A stretch of 64,000 nt of DNA from Antedon mediterranea (lineage: Eukaryota > Echinodermata > Crinoidea > Comatulida > Antedonidae). Within the stretch, counting starts at the first letter, position 1. Each line of letters begins with the position of its first letter. Shown piece after piece: positions 26,062-37,539 of this stretch. The notes under the pieces were generated by a model. It was given only the letters and a program-made list of their open reading frames with translations. It was not told the DNA's origin and searched no databases. The stretch spans positions 15,914,288 through 15,978,287 of the forward strand of contig NC_092676.1 of assembly GCF_964355755.1 (NCBI RefSeq), read 5' to 3'. The translations under genes were made by a program, and so were the position numbers.

Positions 26062-29000
26062 TTAGCGTGTGGCCAGCAAATCAGCAAGATTATCATCGCA
26101 GGGTAACCCCTTGTAAAATTTCAATCTGGAAGGGGGCATCAATGGTCCTAACTGAGAAATGATGTGTTGTTTTTTTGTACTGTTTATTCCACGAGCAGTT
26201 GTCTTTGCTGGAAATACTAGTGAACCCTCTTCTATTTTACTGATTAACTTTTTCTTTAAAAATATGGCTGCATTGAACTGTCCATGATGGTCTGTTTTAT
26301 AATGTAAAGATGTTGAACCCTTTCTAAATTCTGCAACACTAACATTTTCTAGGAGTGGCCTAGTTTCCTTTGATTTCCTACTTTGGCTTAGGCCGCTTTC
26401 ATAACAAATAAAATCTTCAACTTTCATTTCATAGACTTTGCCAGCATTCTGGACACACATCACAAAATCATTCCAGTCTCCGACTTCCTTCATTTCATTC
26501 ATTTCTTTTTCCACCTGGCGGTGGAAACTGTCAGCAGACATAAATGTGTGCCCTACAGTGAAGTATTTTAGCGCAATTTTGTTTGGCCCATGAGGTGTAT
26601 TTACTAAATGAACTAAAGCAGTATATAATGTCCAATTCTTGTTCTGACCAGCACAATTATCCATCCAAATGACAAAGTTAAAGTGGTTCCTAAAGTTGAC
26701 ATTATCAATGGCTTTCACAAAAGCACTTGTCACATCTTCATCATTCCTGCCTGATAGACCTTCGTGCCATAGGATGCCTAGTGCTTCTTTTTTATGAACA
26801 GAGTGTTTGTTGATTGGGGCAAAAGTTTGATTAATCACAACTAAACGCCTTGTGAAAAGGCATACCTTATAACCAGGCAACCGTGGAATGAGAATCACTT
26901 TCTGCATGTCGGTTGATAAGTATAATGTATTTTTGTCTTCTTGAACTGAACTTTTATCAATTTTGTAAGCTTCCCTTGTTTTATCATAATTTTGTTTATG
27001 TTTTAACCAAAATGAACACTTCGCACACTGATTATCAGAACATACTTTAATGTCCTCATTGAATTTCTGTTTCTTCTGCCTTCTTACATCATCATTTTCT
27101 TTAGAACTACTTACATGGAGTTTATGTTCCCCACATATCTCACAGTCTTCAGTGCCAAGCTTTGCAAAACTGATATTGAGTGAAGTAATTGCTCTTGTAT
27201 ACGATACATAGCTTAGACATCTTTGTTCCTGTTTCCTGCATTCCTCCTGATAATCAGCATACATTATATTAATTGTCAATTCACTTGGTAAATATAAGCG
27301 ATTTGGGGCATGTTCACGACGGTAATGAGAGATATGTGGATGAAATGACATTATGTGGTTAACCATGAATTTGTTTTGATCTTCTGATATTTTGTGCTTA
27401 GGATTATGTTTGCCTCTCTTATCTTTGAGAGTTAAACCCATGGCTGATGTTGTTTTTAGTGCAGTAGTTACCACTTTATCACTTCTATGACCAATAGTGT
27501 GCAGAAACATGCATTTACAAACAAACACCTTTTCAGGAGGTACTATACCGGGTAACCAAAAATGTCTGGTTACATTTTTGGTCTGATGTTTCAATGGCCG
27601 TTTTGGTTTAATTTGTTCAATGTGGTTAAAAATCCATGATTTACGTTCATTGTAGGAGAGCTGCCAAAATGCAATGTGAATTTGTTTCCGATTTTCAAGA
27701 TCTAATTTTGTATAGCATTTCTTTTGCGAACATTGACAAGGAGGTAATAATGGATGCTTTGAAAGGGCCTCATCCATGTCAGACGCAGTATGATCCAAAT
27801 CTGTACTTCCACCAGCTTCACTATTGACAGATTCATCAGTGTCAATGTTACGAATAGATTCATCTACTTCAATATTTGGAATACCAGTTTCGGTATTCAG
27901 AATAGATTCATTGCCGTCAACATTTAAAGTATTTGGATCAATTTCAATCAGAATAGATTCAGTGGCTTCAATATTTGACATAAAATCAAGAATACTTGCA
28001 TTAATTTCAATATTGAAAATAGATTCATTCGCGCCAATATTCAGAGACTCATCTAATTCGGTATTCGGAATAGATTCACCGACTTCAGTATTCGGAATAG
28101 ATTCACCGACTTCAGTATTCACACTAGATTCACTGACTTCAATATTCACACTAGATTCACTGACTTCAGTATTCGCAACAAATTCACTGACTTCAGTATT
28201 CGGAATAGATTCACTGACTTCAGTATTCGGAATAGATTCACTGACTTCAGTATTCGCAACAGATTCACTGACTTCAGTATTCGCAACAGATTCACTGACT
28301 TCAGTATTCGGAATAGATTCACTGACTTCAGTATTCGCAACAGATTCACTGACTTCAGTATTCGCAACAGATTCACTGACTTCAGTATTCACACTAGATT
28401 CACTGACTTCAGTATTCACACTAGATTCATTGACTTCAGTATTCGGAATAGATTCACTGACTTCAGTATTCGGAATAGATTCATTGACTTCAGTATTCGG
28501 AATAGATTCACTGACTTCAGTATTCAGAATAGATTCACTGACTTCAGTATTCGGAATAGATTCATTGACTTCAGTATTCGGAATAGATTCACTGACTTCA
28601 GTATTCACACTAGATTCACTGACTTCAGTATTCGGAATAGATTCACTGACTTCAATATTCGAAATAGATTCACTGACTTCAGTATTCGCAACAGAATCAC
28701 TGACTTCAGTATTTGGAATAGATTCACTGACTTCAGTATTTGGAATAGATTCACTGACTTCAGTATTCGGAATAGATTCACTGACTTCAGTATTTGGAAT
28801 AGATTCACTGACTTCAGTATTCGGAATAGATTCACTGACTTCAGTATTCGGAATAGATTCACTGACTTCAATATTCGGAATAGATTCACTGACTTCAGTA
28901 TTCGCAACAGAATCACTGACTTCAGTATTTGGAATAGATTCACTGACTTCAGTATTTGGAATAGATTCACTGACTTCAGTATTTGGAATAGATTCACTGA

Positions 29001-29395
29001 CTTCAGTATTTGGAATAGATTCACTGACTTCAGTATTTGGAATAGCTGTAAAATAAAAAAATAAAAGTTGTTTATTTATCATTAGTCAAGGCAAGTAGTG
29101 CTGTAATGCATTCTCATTCTTTCCACACATTACCTTTAATAGGAATATCTTGAAATGGAGTATCTGGTGATTCATAAAGTAAATGATCTGAGTCAAATGG
29201 AAGTTCTTCACCGTCAACATCAAATGTGACAATCCATTTACTTCCATTTTTTCTTTTTACTGTCCCAAACAAACGTGCATCTCTCCATTTGTTCCCAAAT
29301 AAATTGTAAGACCAACGGGAAGTATCAGCAACATTTGGTTGGTCACACCTCCATGCCTCTGTGGACACTCTAGAATTAATTCTTATCCTCTGCAT
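26062..29395 (-). CDS. Transposase-like protein with long 9-residue repeat tract (1081 aa)
   Basis: Two exons, 29395-29134 and 29045-26062. The donor is ATTAAAG then GTAATG, the acceptor TTTTACAG then CTATTCC, and the split codon joins in frame. Residues 1-87 include a small beta-rich, Tudor-like segment (FGTVKRKNGSKWIVTFDVDGE). Residues 88 to about 430 are mostly repeats of IPNTEVSES. The C-terminal 550 residues hold Cys-rich pairs (CQCSQKKC, CEIC, CAKC) and a likely RNase-H/DDE-type core: LSTDMQK, then WMDNCAGQNKN, then HTFMSADSFHRQVEKEM. This pattern resembles the invertebrate family usually labelled DUF7869, from memory and unverified. ATG at 29395 lies just after a possible acceptor (TATTTCAG), so a 5' non-coding exon is possible. 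Role, inferred: mobilises the surrounding element. The frame is complete, so the element may be recently active. Confidence 0.8.
28060..29045 (-). repeat. 27-bp coding tandem repeat (about 36 units of IPNTEVSES)
   Basis: The 27-bp unit read on the plus strand, such as ACTTCAGTATTCGGAATAGA followed by TTCACTG, encodes IPNTEVSES on the minus strand. Variant units read SVNTEVSES, VANTEVSES or carry GES or NES. All units keep the frame because 27 is a multiple of three. The plus strand is also open across the tract (27824-29056), which I take as a by-product of the repeat. The peptide is acidic and rich in Ser/Thr next to Glu. Confidence 0.93.
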
Positions 29396-30059
29396 TTCTG
29401 AAATAATAAAAATAAATCCACTAAATTGTAGGAATATTTAGAGTAATTATAATTACAGTGGCTTTTTTGCTACTAATAATACAAAAAAGATAGGTTCCTG
29501 ATTCTAAGCCGCTATAAAAATCACATTTTAAGCTTCTGGAAACACTGTATAAAATGAACGTTTTCCTCAATAATTTTGTATCTGAAGTTCCTAGGTGTTC
29601 ATGTAAGGCACTACATAATACACTAATACTATAAGCCTAGCCTAGGCCTACAACTAATATAATAGGCCTAGCAGTATGATAGAATATTGCAGTTGCAATG
29701 ATAAAAAAAATAAAAAGGTAAAGGTACTTACCTATTAATATTTTTGTTTAGAATATTAATATTGTTGAACAAAAAGAGTTCTGCACATGGAGAAACTAAC
29801 ATGTGCTGATTGCTTGAAAAGTTTTCAGCCTTTTCCCAGAACAATCAAGATTTGATTAATATTAGTGATTATTAAAATATTTATCAACAATTGTATGGTT
29901 ATTCAAAAATATCATGACATGTTTTCAAATTTGAAGGATTTAAAAAACCACCAAAAATAAATACCAATTTGATTTTTTCTGTTTATAAGAAAAAGTTTTC
30001 TTGAACTTTTATATTATACTATCTGACATAATGAAGTAAAATCCATTGCTTCTTTTCAA

Positions 30060-30760
30060 TCCCAATTTAAAATATAGTACACCACTCAGAGTTTCTGATA
30101 AAAGGAAGTAAAAGGCATTGCTTCCTTTTGTAAGAATTATAAATATAGTACACTACTTACAGTTTCTGATAAAAGGAAGTAAAATGCATTGCTTCTTTTT
30201 GTAAGAATTATAAATATAGTACACTACTTACAGTTTCTGATAAAAGGAAGTAAAAGGCATTGCTTCTTTTTGTCAGAATTATAAATATAGTACACTACTT
30301 ACAGTTTCTGATAAAAGGAAGTAAAATGCATTGCTTCTTTTTGTCAGAATTATAAATATAGTACACTACTTACAGTTTCTGATAAAAGGAAGTAAAATGC
30401 ATTGCTTCTTTTTGTCAGAATTATAAATATAGTACACTACTTACAGTTTCTGATAAAAGGAAGTAAAAGGCATTGCTTCTTTTTGTAAGAATTATAAATA
30501 TAGTACACTACTTACAGTTTCTGATAAAAGGAAGTAAAATGCATTGCTTCTTTTTGTCAGAATTATAAATATAGTACACTACTTACAGTTTCTGATAAAA
30601 GGAAGTAAAAGGCATTGCTTCTTTTTGTAAGAATTATAAATATAGTACACTACTTACAGTTTCTGATAAAAGGAAGTAAAAGGCATTGCTTCTTTTTGTC
30701 AGAATAACAATATAGTTACACTGTACTTACCAGTTCTGACATAAGAAGTAAAAGCCATTG
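30060..30760. repeat. 71-bp subterminal repeat array, nine copies
   Basis: TTTCTGATAAAAGGAAGTAA recurs at 30092, 30163, 30234 and so on every 71 bp to 30660, with a tenth degenerate copy near 30731. Each unit also contains an inverted partner (CTTCTTTTTGTCAGAA), so every unit is a small imperfect palindrome. The core is the inner half of the element's terminal repeat. Subterminal arrays of this kind are usually transposase-binding sites; here that is inferred from position and sequence identity with the TIR. Confidence 0.88.
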
Positions 30761-30959
30761 ATTCTTTTTGTGATAAAGAAAATTACAAGATCATGTAGTT
30801 TACTTCTTTTTAAAGATATGTATCTCTGTAACAAATGACTGTTGAACTTTTTTTTTTATCAGAAATATTAGGTCTTGCTTTAAAAAAAAAAAAATATGAA
30901 AAAAAAAAAAAATATTTGAAATTGTGGGTTACTTCCTTCTGTCAGAAAGGGGCAGATAT

Positions 30960-31910
30960 GTGTTCTAACATTGAAGAAATAGTGGAAGAAATATACAAGT
31001 GGTGCTGGATGACTGCTAAGGAATGCTAACTTCCGGTTATAGTTTACAAGGTGAACATTTATGTGATTTTCTGATCAATTTTCCATTGCAAGGCCTGAAT
31101 AAGATTACATTAGATCATTATGTTAGAAATCATGTTGGAATTAAATGTGTCTTACCTAGTTTAGTAGTTAGATATAACCGAGATTAAAAATGTTTATCTG
31201 GTTTTGGATATTCATGAATTTTAAATTCTTTTCGAAAAAACAAAAATTTGCGAAACTAAACCTGCTTGACAGCTCGGACAGCTTCTTCAGAAGAATGATC
31301 GTTATATGATGTTGATAATGATGTTATATAGTAGTAATTATTTTAAATAGGCTTAAAAAAAGATTAGAAATTATTTACAAATCAGTTAATTTCAAATTCT
31401 ACTGATTTAATGAGGTTGTTCGTGCAACTGTTGGAAAAACGAGTTGTGCACAGCTTCTTGTCATGGCGCAAAATTAGAGAATGTTTTTCGATATGCACCT
31501 GTATGTTTAAAAGTGTAATATTAAGAAAATTAAGTGTTTACCTTCAAAACATTGAAAAGATGGTTTATTGGAATTTTATTTTCATTCTAAAATATTTTAG
31601 TGATTAGAGAACTTACTAACATTTAGTGACTTTGAACTTTGAATAGATAATGTTCAATGGTACAGTAGTTACTATTGAGATTTACATTACATTTTGTGCA
31701 ATGCTATACTGACAATATTAATGGTTATTGGTATTAATAAAGCTGTAGATATAAATGCAACTCATATTGTTTATTGCTTATTTTTATTTTGAATCCATGA
31801 AACATCTAAGTACAACTAGAAAGCCACTCCGAGAGTACATACCTCCGCATACTGTAAAATTCTCCTACATAAGATTTCTCCGGAAATATATATATATATT
31901 CTTTTTCCAG
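30960..31910. other. Rest of TPR copy 1 3' region, then unassigned DNA
   Basis: 30960-31030 (GTGTTCTAACATTGAAGAAA and onward) matches the sequence after the last exon of copy 3 at 53751-53815, so it is the displaced 3' end of copy 1. The remainder to 31910 has no gene. The stretch around 31255-31300 (GCGAAACTAAACC, CAGCTTCTTCAG) resembles retroelement flank sequence but is not classifiable. Confidence 0.55.
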
Positions 31911-32361
31911 GAGAACAACCTCAAGCTAACAATTGATGCTAACAAGAAATTAGTCAATTATTTGGATGTAACGTTCGATCTAAGAGCAGGGATCTTCCGA
32001 CCTTTTACTAAGCCTAATAACAAACCGACCTACGTGCACCACGATAGCAACCATCCTCCATCTATTATCCGCAACATCCCACTTGCTATAAATAGATGCC
32101 TTTCTGACATTTCATCAGACAAGGATACATTTCATGCATCTGTACCCCTATACCAAGAAGCCCTCAAAGAAAGCGGATATAACCATCAACTTGAGTTCAA
32201 TGCTGAACAGCAGAAGCCCACAAAATCGCGCACCAGAAACATAATTTGGTTTAACTCACCATTCAGCAAAAGTTTTTAGCTATAGTAAAAGATTGTTTTC
32301 CTGCCGGCAACAAGCTTAGAAAAATATTCAACAGAAATACTTTGAAGCTAAGCTACAGTTG
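31911..32361 (+). pseudogene. Penelope-like retroelement reverse-transcriptase fragment
   Basis: The open frame contains KLVNYLDVTFDLRAGIF, then KPNNKPTYVHHDSNHPPSII, RNIIWFNSPFSK and, after a frameshift near 32275, FLAIVKDCFPAGNKLRKIF and KLSYS. This is the late palm/thumb part of a reverse transcriptase with the LD-containing motif and HP-containing segment that I associate with Penelope-like elements carrying a GIY-YIG domain. No GIY-YIG domain, start or other RT motifs are present, so this is a 5'- and 3'-truncated relic. The family call is from memory of the motif set. Confidence 0.62.
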
Positions 32362-32833
32362 AAATAGGTTACAGAAATAGGTTTTTTAAAACTACTCGCA
32401 TCAAAAAACCTGTACAAGACCTGTTTAAGACTGCTCGCCGGCTTTTGAAAATTTTGTCCTATCACTAGCAGACCACATATCTATCTGTATTTTCATTTTG
32501 GTAAAGATCTTGCAATAACTTTTTGAGTAATCCTGCTAACAAACAGACAGACAGACACACGCGATTGATTACATATACATCCTTGGTGGAGGTAAATAAA
32601 CATAATAGATTCTGGAAGCCCCAATTCTTTAAACAAAGAATTAGTTTTAATTGTGGCACTGAAGTTAATATTTTCATTTTGTTCAAATGTTCTGACCATC
32701 ATTAATGAAGAACACAAGCATTACTGAATTTACTTGTATTTTTGCATGTATATCTTTTTCTTTTTTTCTGATGCTCTAGTTAATTATTATACTGTACAAA
32801 AATACACTCTTGATGATGGTTCAATTTATTGAA

Positions 32834-32870
32834 CTAGATGGTACGCTCGCTTCGCTCGCGTACCATCTAG
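32834..32870. repeat. 37-bp perfect stem-loop with CTAG ends
   Basis: CTAGATGGTACGC at the left is matched by GCGTACCATCTAG at the right around a TCGCTTCGCTC loop. A second 37-bp hairpin of the same design and loop (GCGAGCGAAGCGAGC) is at 44262-44298. Read on the minus strand, the hairpin ends in CTAG followed by T, as at Helitron 3' ends. Confidence 0.7.
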
Positions 32871-34790
32871 GTCGTGCCCACAGATGGTTATCGAATACAT
32901 AATAATTTCAGCGTTAAAGAACTGGCGATTTCAAATGTACGTACCGCAGGACAATAATACATGTCGTTTACAGGAACGAATAAATAGACACTGTGATTTA
33001 TGTACTCAACTAAAATTAGCACCCTGGGAATTACTTCCGAAAGAGAAACTTGTCACAAAATGAGACACATTGTTTAAGTCAAATTTAAACAAACTTAATT
33101 TGTGTTTTGTATGTAACATTAGGGTTGAGGGATGGGGAAGAGGATGGGTGCAAAGAAGAACAATTTTTAAATATATTCTTTATCCATTTAGTAACGAAAT
33201 ATTAATTGTTTTCATGTTTTACAAATAATATACCACTATACACAGTAAAACATTGCGATTTAATACTTTGTTGAAACTATCACCGTCGATTGAAATAGTA
33301 TAGTACATGTAACGATACATCACTACGACGTGTATATGTTTATATAATTTAAAACAATTTGTGAAAACCACCTCTATTCGGGCAAAATCATAAATTCGAT
33401 TTAATGGTCAATAAATATTAAGTTATCTAACTCAACTTAATTAGTAGGCATAATGGTTTTCAATTGTTTCTTAGAGCCAATTCATACTTAAGTTGGTTCC
33501 TACCCTACCCTCCAAAGTTGTTCTGCGTTTAGTTAGGGCATGTGATGTACCGTAGGCCCATCCTCTACTGGTTTTACAACGCTACTCATGCCAGTGAGGG
33601 AAGTGTGGTGATGTGGGTGGTTTAACTGCAATAATAAAGATGTGTACATAATATACGGCGAGTGAAAGCGCTAGCTCATTATCTGTTTAAAAAAATGTAT
33701 ATCCAACCTCTGCAGCACAGATTGAAATGGTTGGGTTGGTTGGAAAAAAAATGGATCGAATTTCTGTTATGAGTATACAGTACTTGCCTTTACGACGCCT
33801 GAGGGAATAGACACTTGTGGAACAGAGATTGGAATGTTCCATTCATCGCAAATCAATACATTTGTATAAACGTATATTAAATCTATCAAAATAGTATTTT
33901 TTTTTTTAAATCGGCCTGTCTTCAACATTATGATGCTGTACTCGAGCTGTTCAACCGGTTTTCAGCCATTAAAAACAATTATCGTAGGAGGAGATAGGAA
34001 AATGCGAAGCATCCTCGTATTATTGTGTGCGGGTATTTTTCAAGACGGACATCCATTAGACAGTGTATACCGCGATCGAAAAACACCCCTATTTGGGGCA
34101 AATCGTTGAACCTAAATTCGTTTTAATCGTCAATAACTAATTATCGAACTCAATTTAATTAGTAAACAGGGTTACATCTGGTGGTTAAAATCAGTACCAA
34201 AAGTACGAACCAACTTTATATACCATCGAGTAAACATTCTAGAAATAACGCGCGATTTACCGAATTTTGCCCTTACGTAAATTTATATATAGATACCATG
34301 TGATCCACAATCCTCCAAAAAATGACAAGGATCTAATTATATATGTTAAATAAATAATTAATGTTTTGTATTCGTTGAATGGAGAGAATATTTCATCTGT
34401 TGATTGACTGCTCTATTTAATATTCCTGTTTATCTATGGAGTCATTTCATACCTCTTTTGGTTTTAAAATGAACAAAGCAGCCTTTTTCATGGTCGAACT
34501 CGCTCCTTCCAACCAAAAATTTGATGATTTATTTACTTCAATTATAATTTTCATAATCACAAAACTGGGAGAGCTAACCAAATACATATTCCTTTTTACA
34601 AAACTACTTCCTTTAAACATAGTTTTCAGTCTACATGGTCTAAAACTCTAGGATAACTAGTTTTTGTCCTGTTTTGTTTATCCAACTCATACATGATATG
34701 GCTTGTACTATACTTCCCTCTATTCATAAGCCATTTCTATCGATAGAGCTTTGCTTTCTATTGATTTGTTGTCTTTTGTCATATTTCTTT
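32871..34790. other. Repeat-rich non-coding stretch upstream of copy 2
   Basis: No gene seen. Two diverged copies of a segment with a TAAATTCG...TCAATAA...CTCAATTTAATTAGTA pattern lie near 33390-33450 and 34105-34165. The piece 34348-34425 (TGTTTTGTATTCGTTGAATG) recurs at 63121 onward. These are unclassified dispersed repeats. Confidence 0.45.
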
Positions 34791-34796
34791 ATTCAC

Positions 34797-35008
34797 TGGT
34801 CGGGCCAGGTACCTCAATTGATATTATCTATTGTTGTTCATGCCTGTTATACTGCTATTTTGAATAACAGAAAGAAAACAGTGTAAACTGTCACGCATTC
34901 AGAAATAATGCAGGGAATTTCCAGATCATTCCCAAATTATAAATGAGTATGAACTGATGACATTTGCTGGTAAAGATATTTCGAAAGAAAGTAGAATCTA
35001 TAATTGAG
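34797..35008 (+). promoter_or_regulatory. Predicted promoter and 5' non-coding exon of the TPR-caspase gene
   Basis: A duplicated 5' block (CGGGCCAGGTACC) leads to a perfect NF-kappaB-type decamer GGGAATTTCC at 34913-34922 and, 14 bp later, a TATA-like TTATAAAT at 34937-34944. A transcript starting about 30 bp downstream would give a short leader ending at 35008 before a strong donor (GAG then GTGAGT). The coding exon then begins after the acceptor at 35606. The same decamer, spacing and TATA-like box precede copy 3. A small non-coding first exon before one long TPR exon resembles vertebrate IFIT gene layout. The promoter call is inference. Confidence 0.5.
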
Positions 35009-35253
35009 GTGAGTTATCATTGTTATACTGTTTTACAACAAAGTATGTATCTCATCTAAGTATTATAAATTGTGATACTATAAAGTAGAATATTATGCCA
35101 ATCAATTGAGATAATTTATTTTTTGACATGATCAAATTGACTACAGTACTCATTGGTGTAATATATTTATAAATCCAAAGTCAAATTACTGGAGAAACAT
35201 GCTCTGGATCTCAAAAGTCAAATTAGTTAAAAATATCAATATTAAAATATTTG

Positions 35254-35483
35254 AGTGTAGTTGTGTCTTGGTGGTTATGATGCTTGGCTACCACTCCAAG
35301 GGTCCTGGGTTCGAGTCCTGTCACATGTCAGAATTTTTTCTAAGGACAAAATTACAACTCTACTCCCAAAGACTTGTAATAAGACTTAGTTTATGTAGAG
35401 CATCTTGTGTATATGTTTGTCTCTGAGGGTCCCTAAGCAATTGCTGGATGGATCACCCTCATTAAACATGGTAAAAAAAAAAA
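35254..35483 (+). mobile_element. tRNA-derived SINE
   Basis: The head has an A-box-like stretch (TCTTGGTGGTTATGATGC) and a B box (GGGTTCGAGTCCTG). A body of about 140 bp follows, ending in TGGATGGATCACCCTCATTA and a poly(A) tail. It lies in the predicted first intron of the TPR-caspase gene. No clear target duplication was found. Confidence 0.6.
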
Positions 35484-35613
35484 TATATAAAAATAAATAA
35501 GTAATACATAAATATACATATCCAAAGGTAAATTACTAATAACAATAATAAAATAGGTAACTATAATAATATGCAAAACACTATTATTAAATATTTCTGT
35601 TGACAGTAGTACA

Positions 35614-37539
35614 ATGGAACACAACATTTTTGAATACGACAATTTACTGAAATCGGTTGAATATCATGTCAATTGGAATCTTGAAAATTCATCTAAATCA
35701 TTTAAATCAGTCAAACAATCAATTGCAGAGCACAGAGAAGACAGAGGATCATTCACCATTGAGACTCTTCTTTTTGAAAGTTACTTACATGTATCAAAGT
35801 TTAAAGGAAATACGAAGAATATAGAAGAAGCTAAAAAAAAGAATGAAGAATCTCTGAAGGAGATATCAAACTTACCTGATGGACCAATCAAAGATGGTTA
35901 TAAATCGATATACTGGGCATTAAAATGCAAGTTTGCAACCAATCTCAAACATAAGAAAGACAGTTACGAGAAACTGAAGGCACTTCTTACAGCATACAAG
36001 GGTGACAACAAAACAGAATTTGATGCGAGTGTTTGTACAACTAAAGGGTTTGCACTTTCAATGTTACCATTATCAAGGTGCAAAGAAAGTGAAGATGAGC
36101 TGAAACATGCAACTGAAATATGTCCACATAATGTTGAGTGGATGTTTCTGCTTGGACACATAAAATGGCGAAGGCGCACACACAATTTAACAAAGTATGA
36201 ATGTTTTGAATTGAATGATGTTAAATCAATCATGGATGAAGTTTTGAAACTAGACGCTGATCATACCTATGCGAAGGTGATCTTATCTGACATATACAGA
36301 AGAGAATATGAAACAAAGTCTTTAAGAAATGCAGCAACCGAACAAGGTCACAACCATCAACTTGTGTTTAAAAATGAGGAAGATCCTGCTGTAGTCAAAA
36401 TAATGACTCTACTCAAAGAAGCACAAGAACATGCGTCCACACCAAGAGTATTGAGTATTATTGCTCAATGTTATATCCGGATGGGTGGTTGCACATGTAG
36501 AAGAATAAAAAAGAACCTTACGTGTAGTCAGCCTAAATGTGATTCCAGATACTTTAAAGAAGCTCATAATGTTATAGAACATGCTAAAAAAACATGCGGT
36601 GAAGCAGCCTGTATCTATGTTCAAGAGGCAGTTCTTTATCGGGAAAAGAAGGCCACAAGAGAACAATTAGAATGTCTTGAGAGAGCCATCACACTCAAAC
36701 CATCGGACGTTGGAGCCAGATTACAACAAGCTGTCACCTTTGGTTCTTTTACGAAACAAAAGGAAATGTGTGACCTGTATGATAATCTACTCCTTGAGTT
36801 TGATGACGATCCATTTGAAAAGTTTGACATCAACCAGCAGTATGCACATTATTTGATATCAATAAAACTATTTGAAGAGGCAACTTTCAGAAAACAAGTT
36901 TGTCTAGATATTGCTCTTGAATCATTTGTGAAGTACACTTCTGAGAATGGACTTATCAAATTTATAGATGAGTATAACAGGTATGTTGATAAAATAATCA
37001 AATTTTTACAAAAACATTTTGATATGAGAATCAAAAAGTCAAATGGCCGAGGAAAATTTGTACCAAACTTAGAAAATGCAAAGCTTCATGAAAAGGTTGG
37101 TAACTTTGAGATTGCTTATAGTTATTATCAGGGAGCCTTGACAGCATTTCACTATGAATGCTCACCAAATCCAAACGAAGAGCAAAAAAGAGAACTTCTC
37201 TTTAGTTTCGCCAAAGTGAATTTGAAGATTGGTAATCTTGAGGTTTGCAGTAACATGTTAGCCATTATCAGAGGTGAGGATAAAATGAGAGATCAAGAAA
37301 ATGTCCGTCAACTTATCATGGACTTATTTGTAGCAAAAGGAGAGAAAGCAGCTAGAAATAGCATTAAAGCAATAAGAATGTTTACATGTGCAACAGAAAT
37401 GGGAAGTTTAGAAGGTGCAAAGCGACTATTACAAGAAACAAAACAGATGAAAGACATTGCCTTAAGAAAGCGTGCTTTGACAAGTATTGCTTCTGTTGCC
37501 AATGGAAACTGGTGTATACAAAGTGCAGCTTTTGCCAAG
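35614..37539 (+). CDS. Exon with TPR (IFIT-like) region of the fusion
   Basis: It starts at ATG 35614, seven bases after the acceptor TTGACAG, and ends at GCCAAG before GTACTT (phase 0). Without splicing it would stop at 37560 after six more residues. Homology with copies 1 and 3 is strong to codon 634 (NWC) and then ends abruptly inside the exon. Residues 293-309 form a Cys cluster (C-x-C-x8-C-x4-C) between two TPR helices, conserved in all three copies. This is the only copy whose TPR frame is unbroken. Confidence 0.9.

Larger units (their letters stand above)
24787..30959 (-). mobile_element. 6.2-kb DNA transposon with 31-bp terminal inverted repeats
   Basis: The left end (24787-24817) begins ATATCTGCCCCTTTCTGA; the right end (30929-30959) is its inverse, 29 of 31 positions identical. 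Inside lie a two-exon transposase-like gene on the minus strand and, near the right end, nine 71-bp repeats that restate the TIR core. Looser copies of the same core sit near the left end (24993-25090). The element interrupts the last exon of TPR copy 1: the uninterrupted paralogue at 53741-53758 shows the filled site. ATAT at both borders may be the target duplication or part of the TIR. I cannot name the superfamily from sequence alone. Confidence 0.85.

Noticed and set aside
27824-29056. 410-codon plus-strand frame over the 27-bp repeat
   Set aside because: It is the antisense of the transposase repeat tract and has no non-repeat domain; the minus-strand frame has splice sites and conserved domains.
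30060-30760. CRISPR-like regularly spaced repeats
   Set aside because: The whole 71-bp unit is conserved, with no variable spacers, and it matches the TIR of the surrounding eukaryotic transposon.
36409-37538. Several minus-strand frames across the TPR exon
   Set aside because: They are antisense to the strongly supported TPR coding exon and recur in all copies for that reason only.
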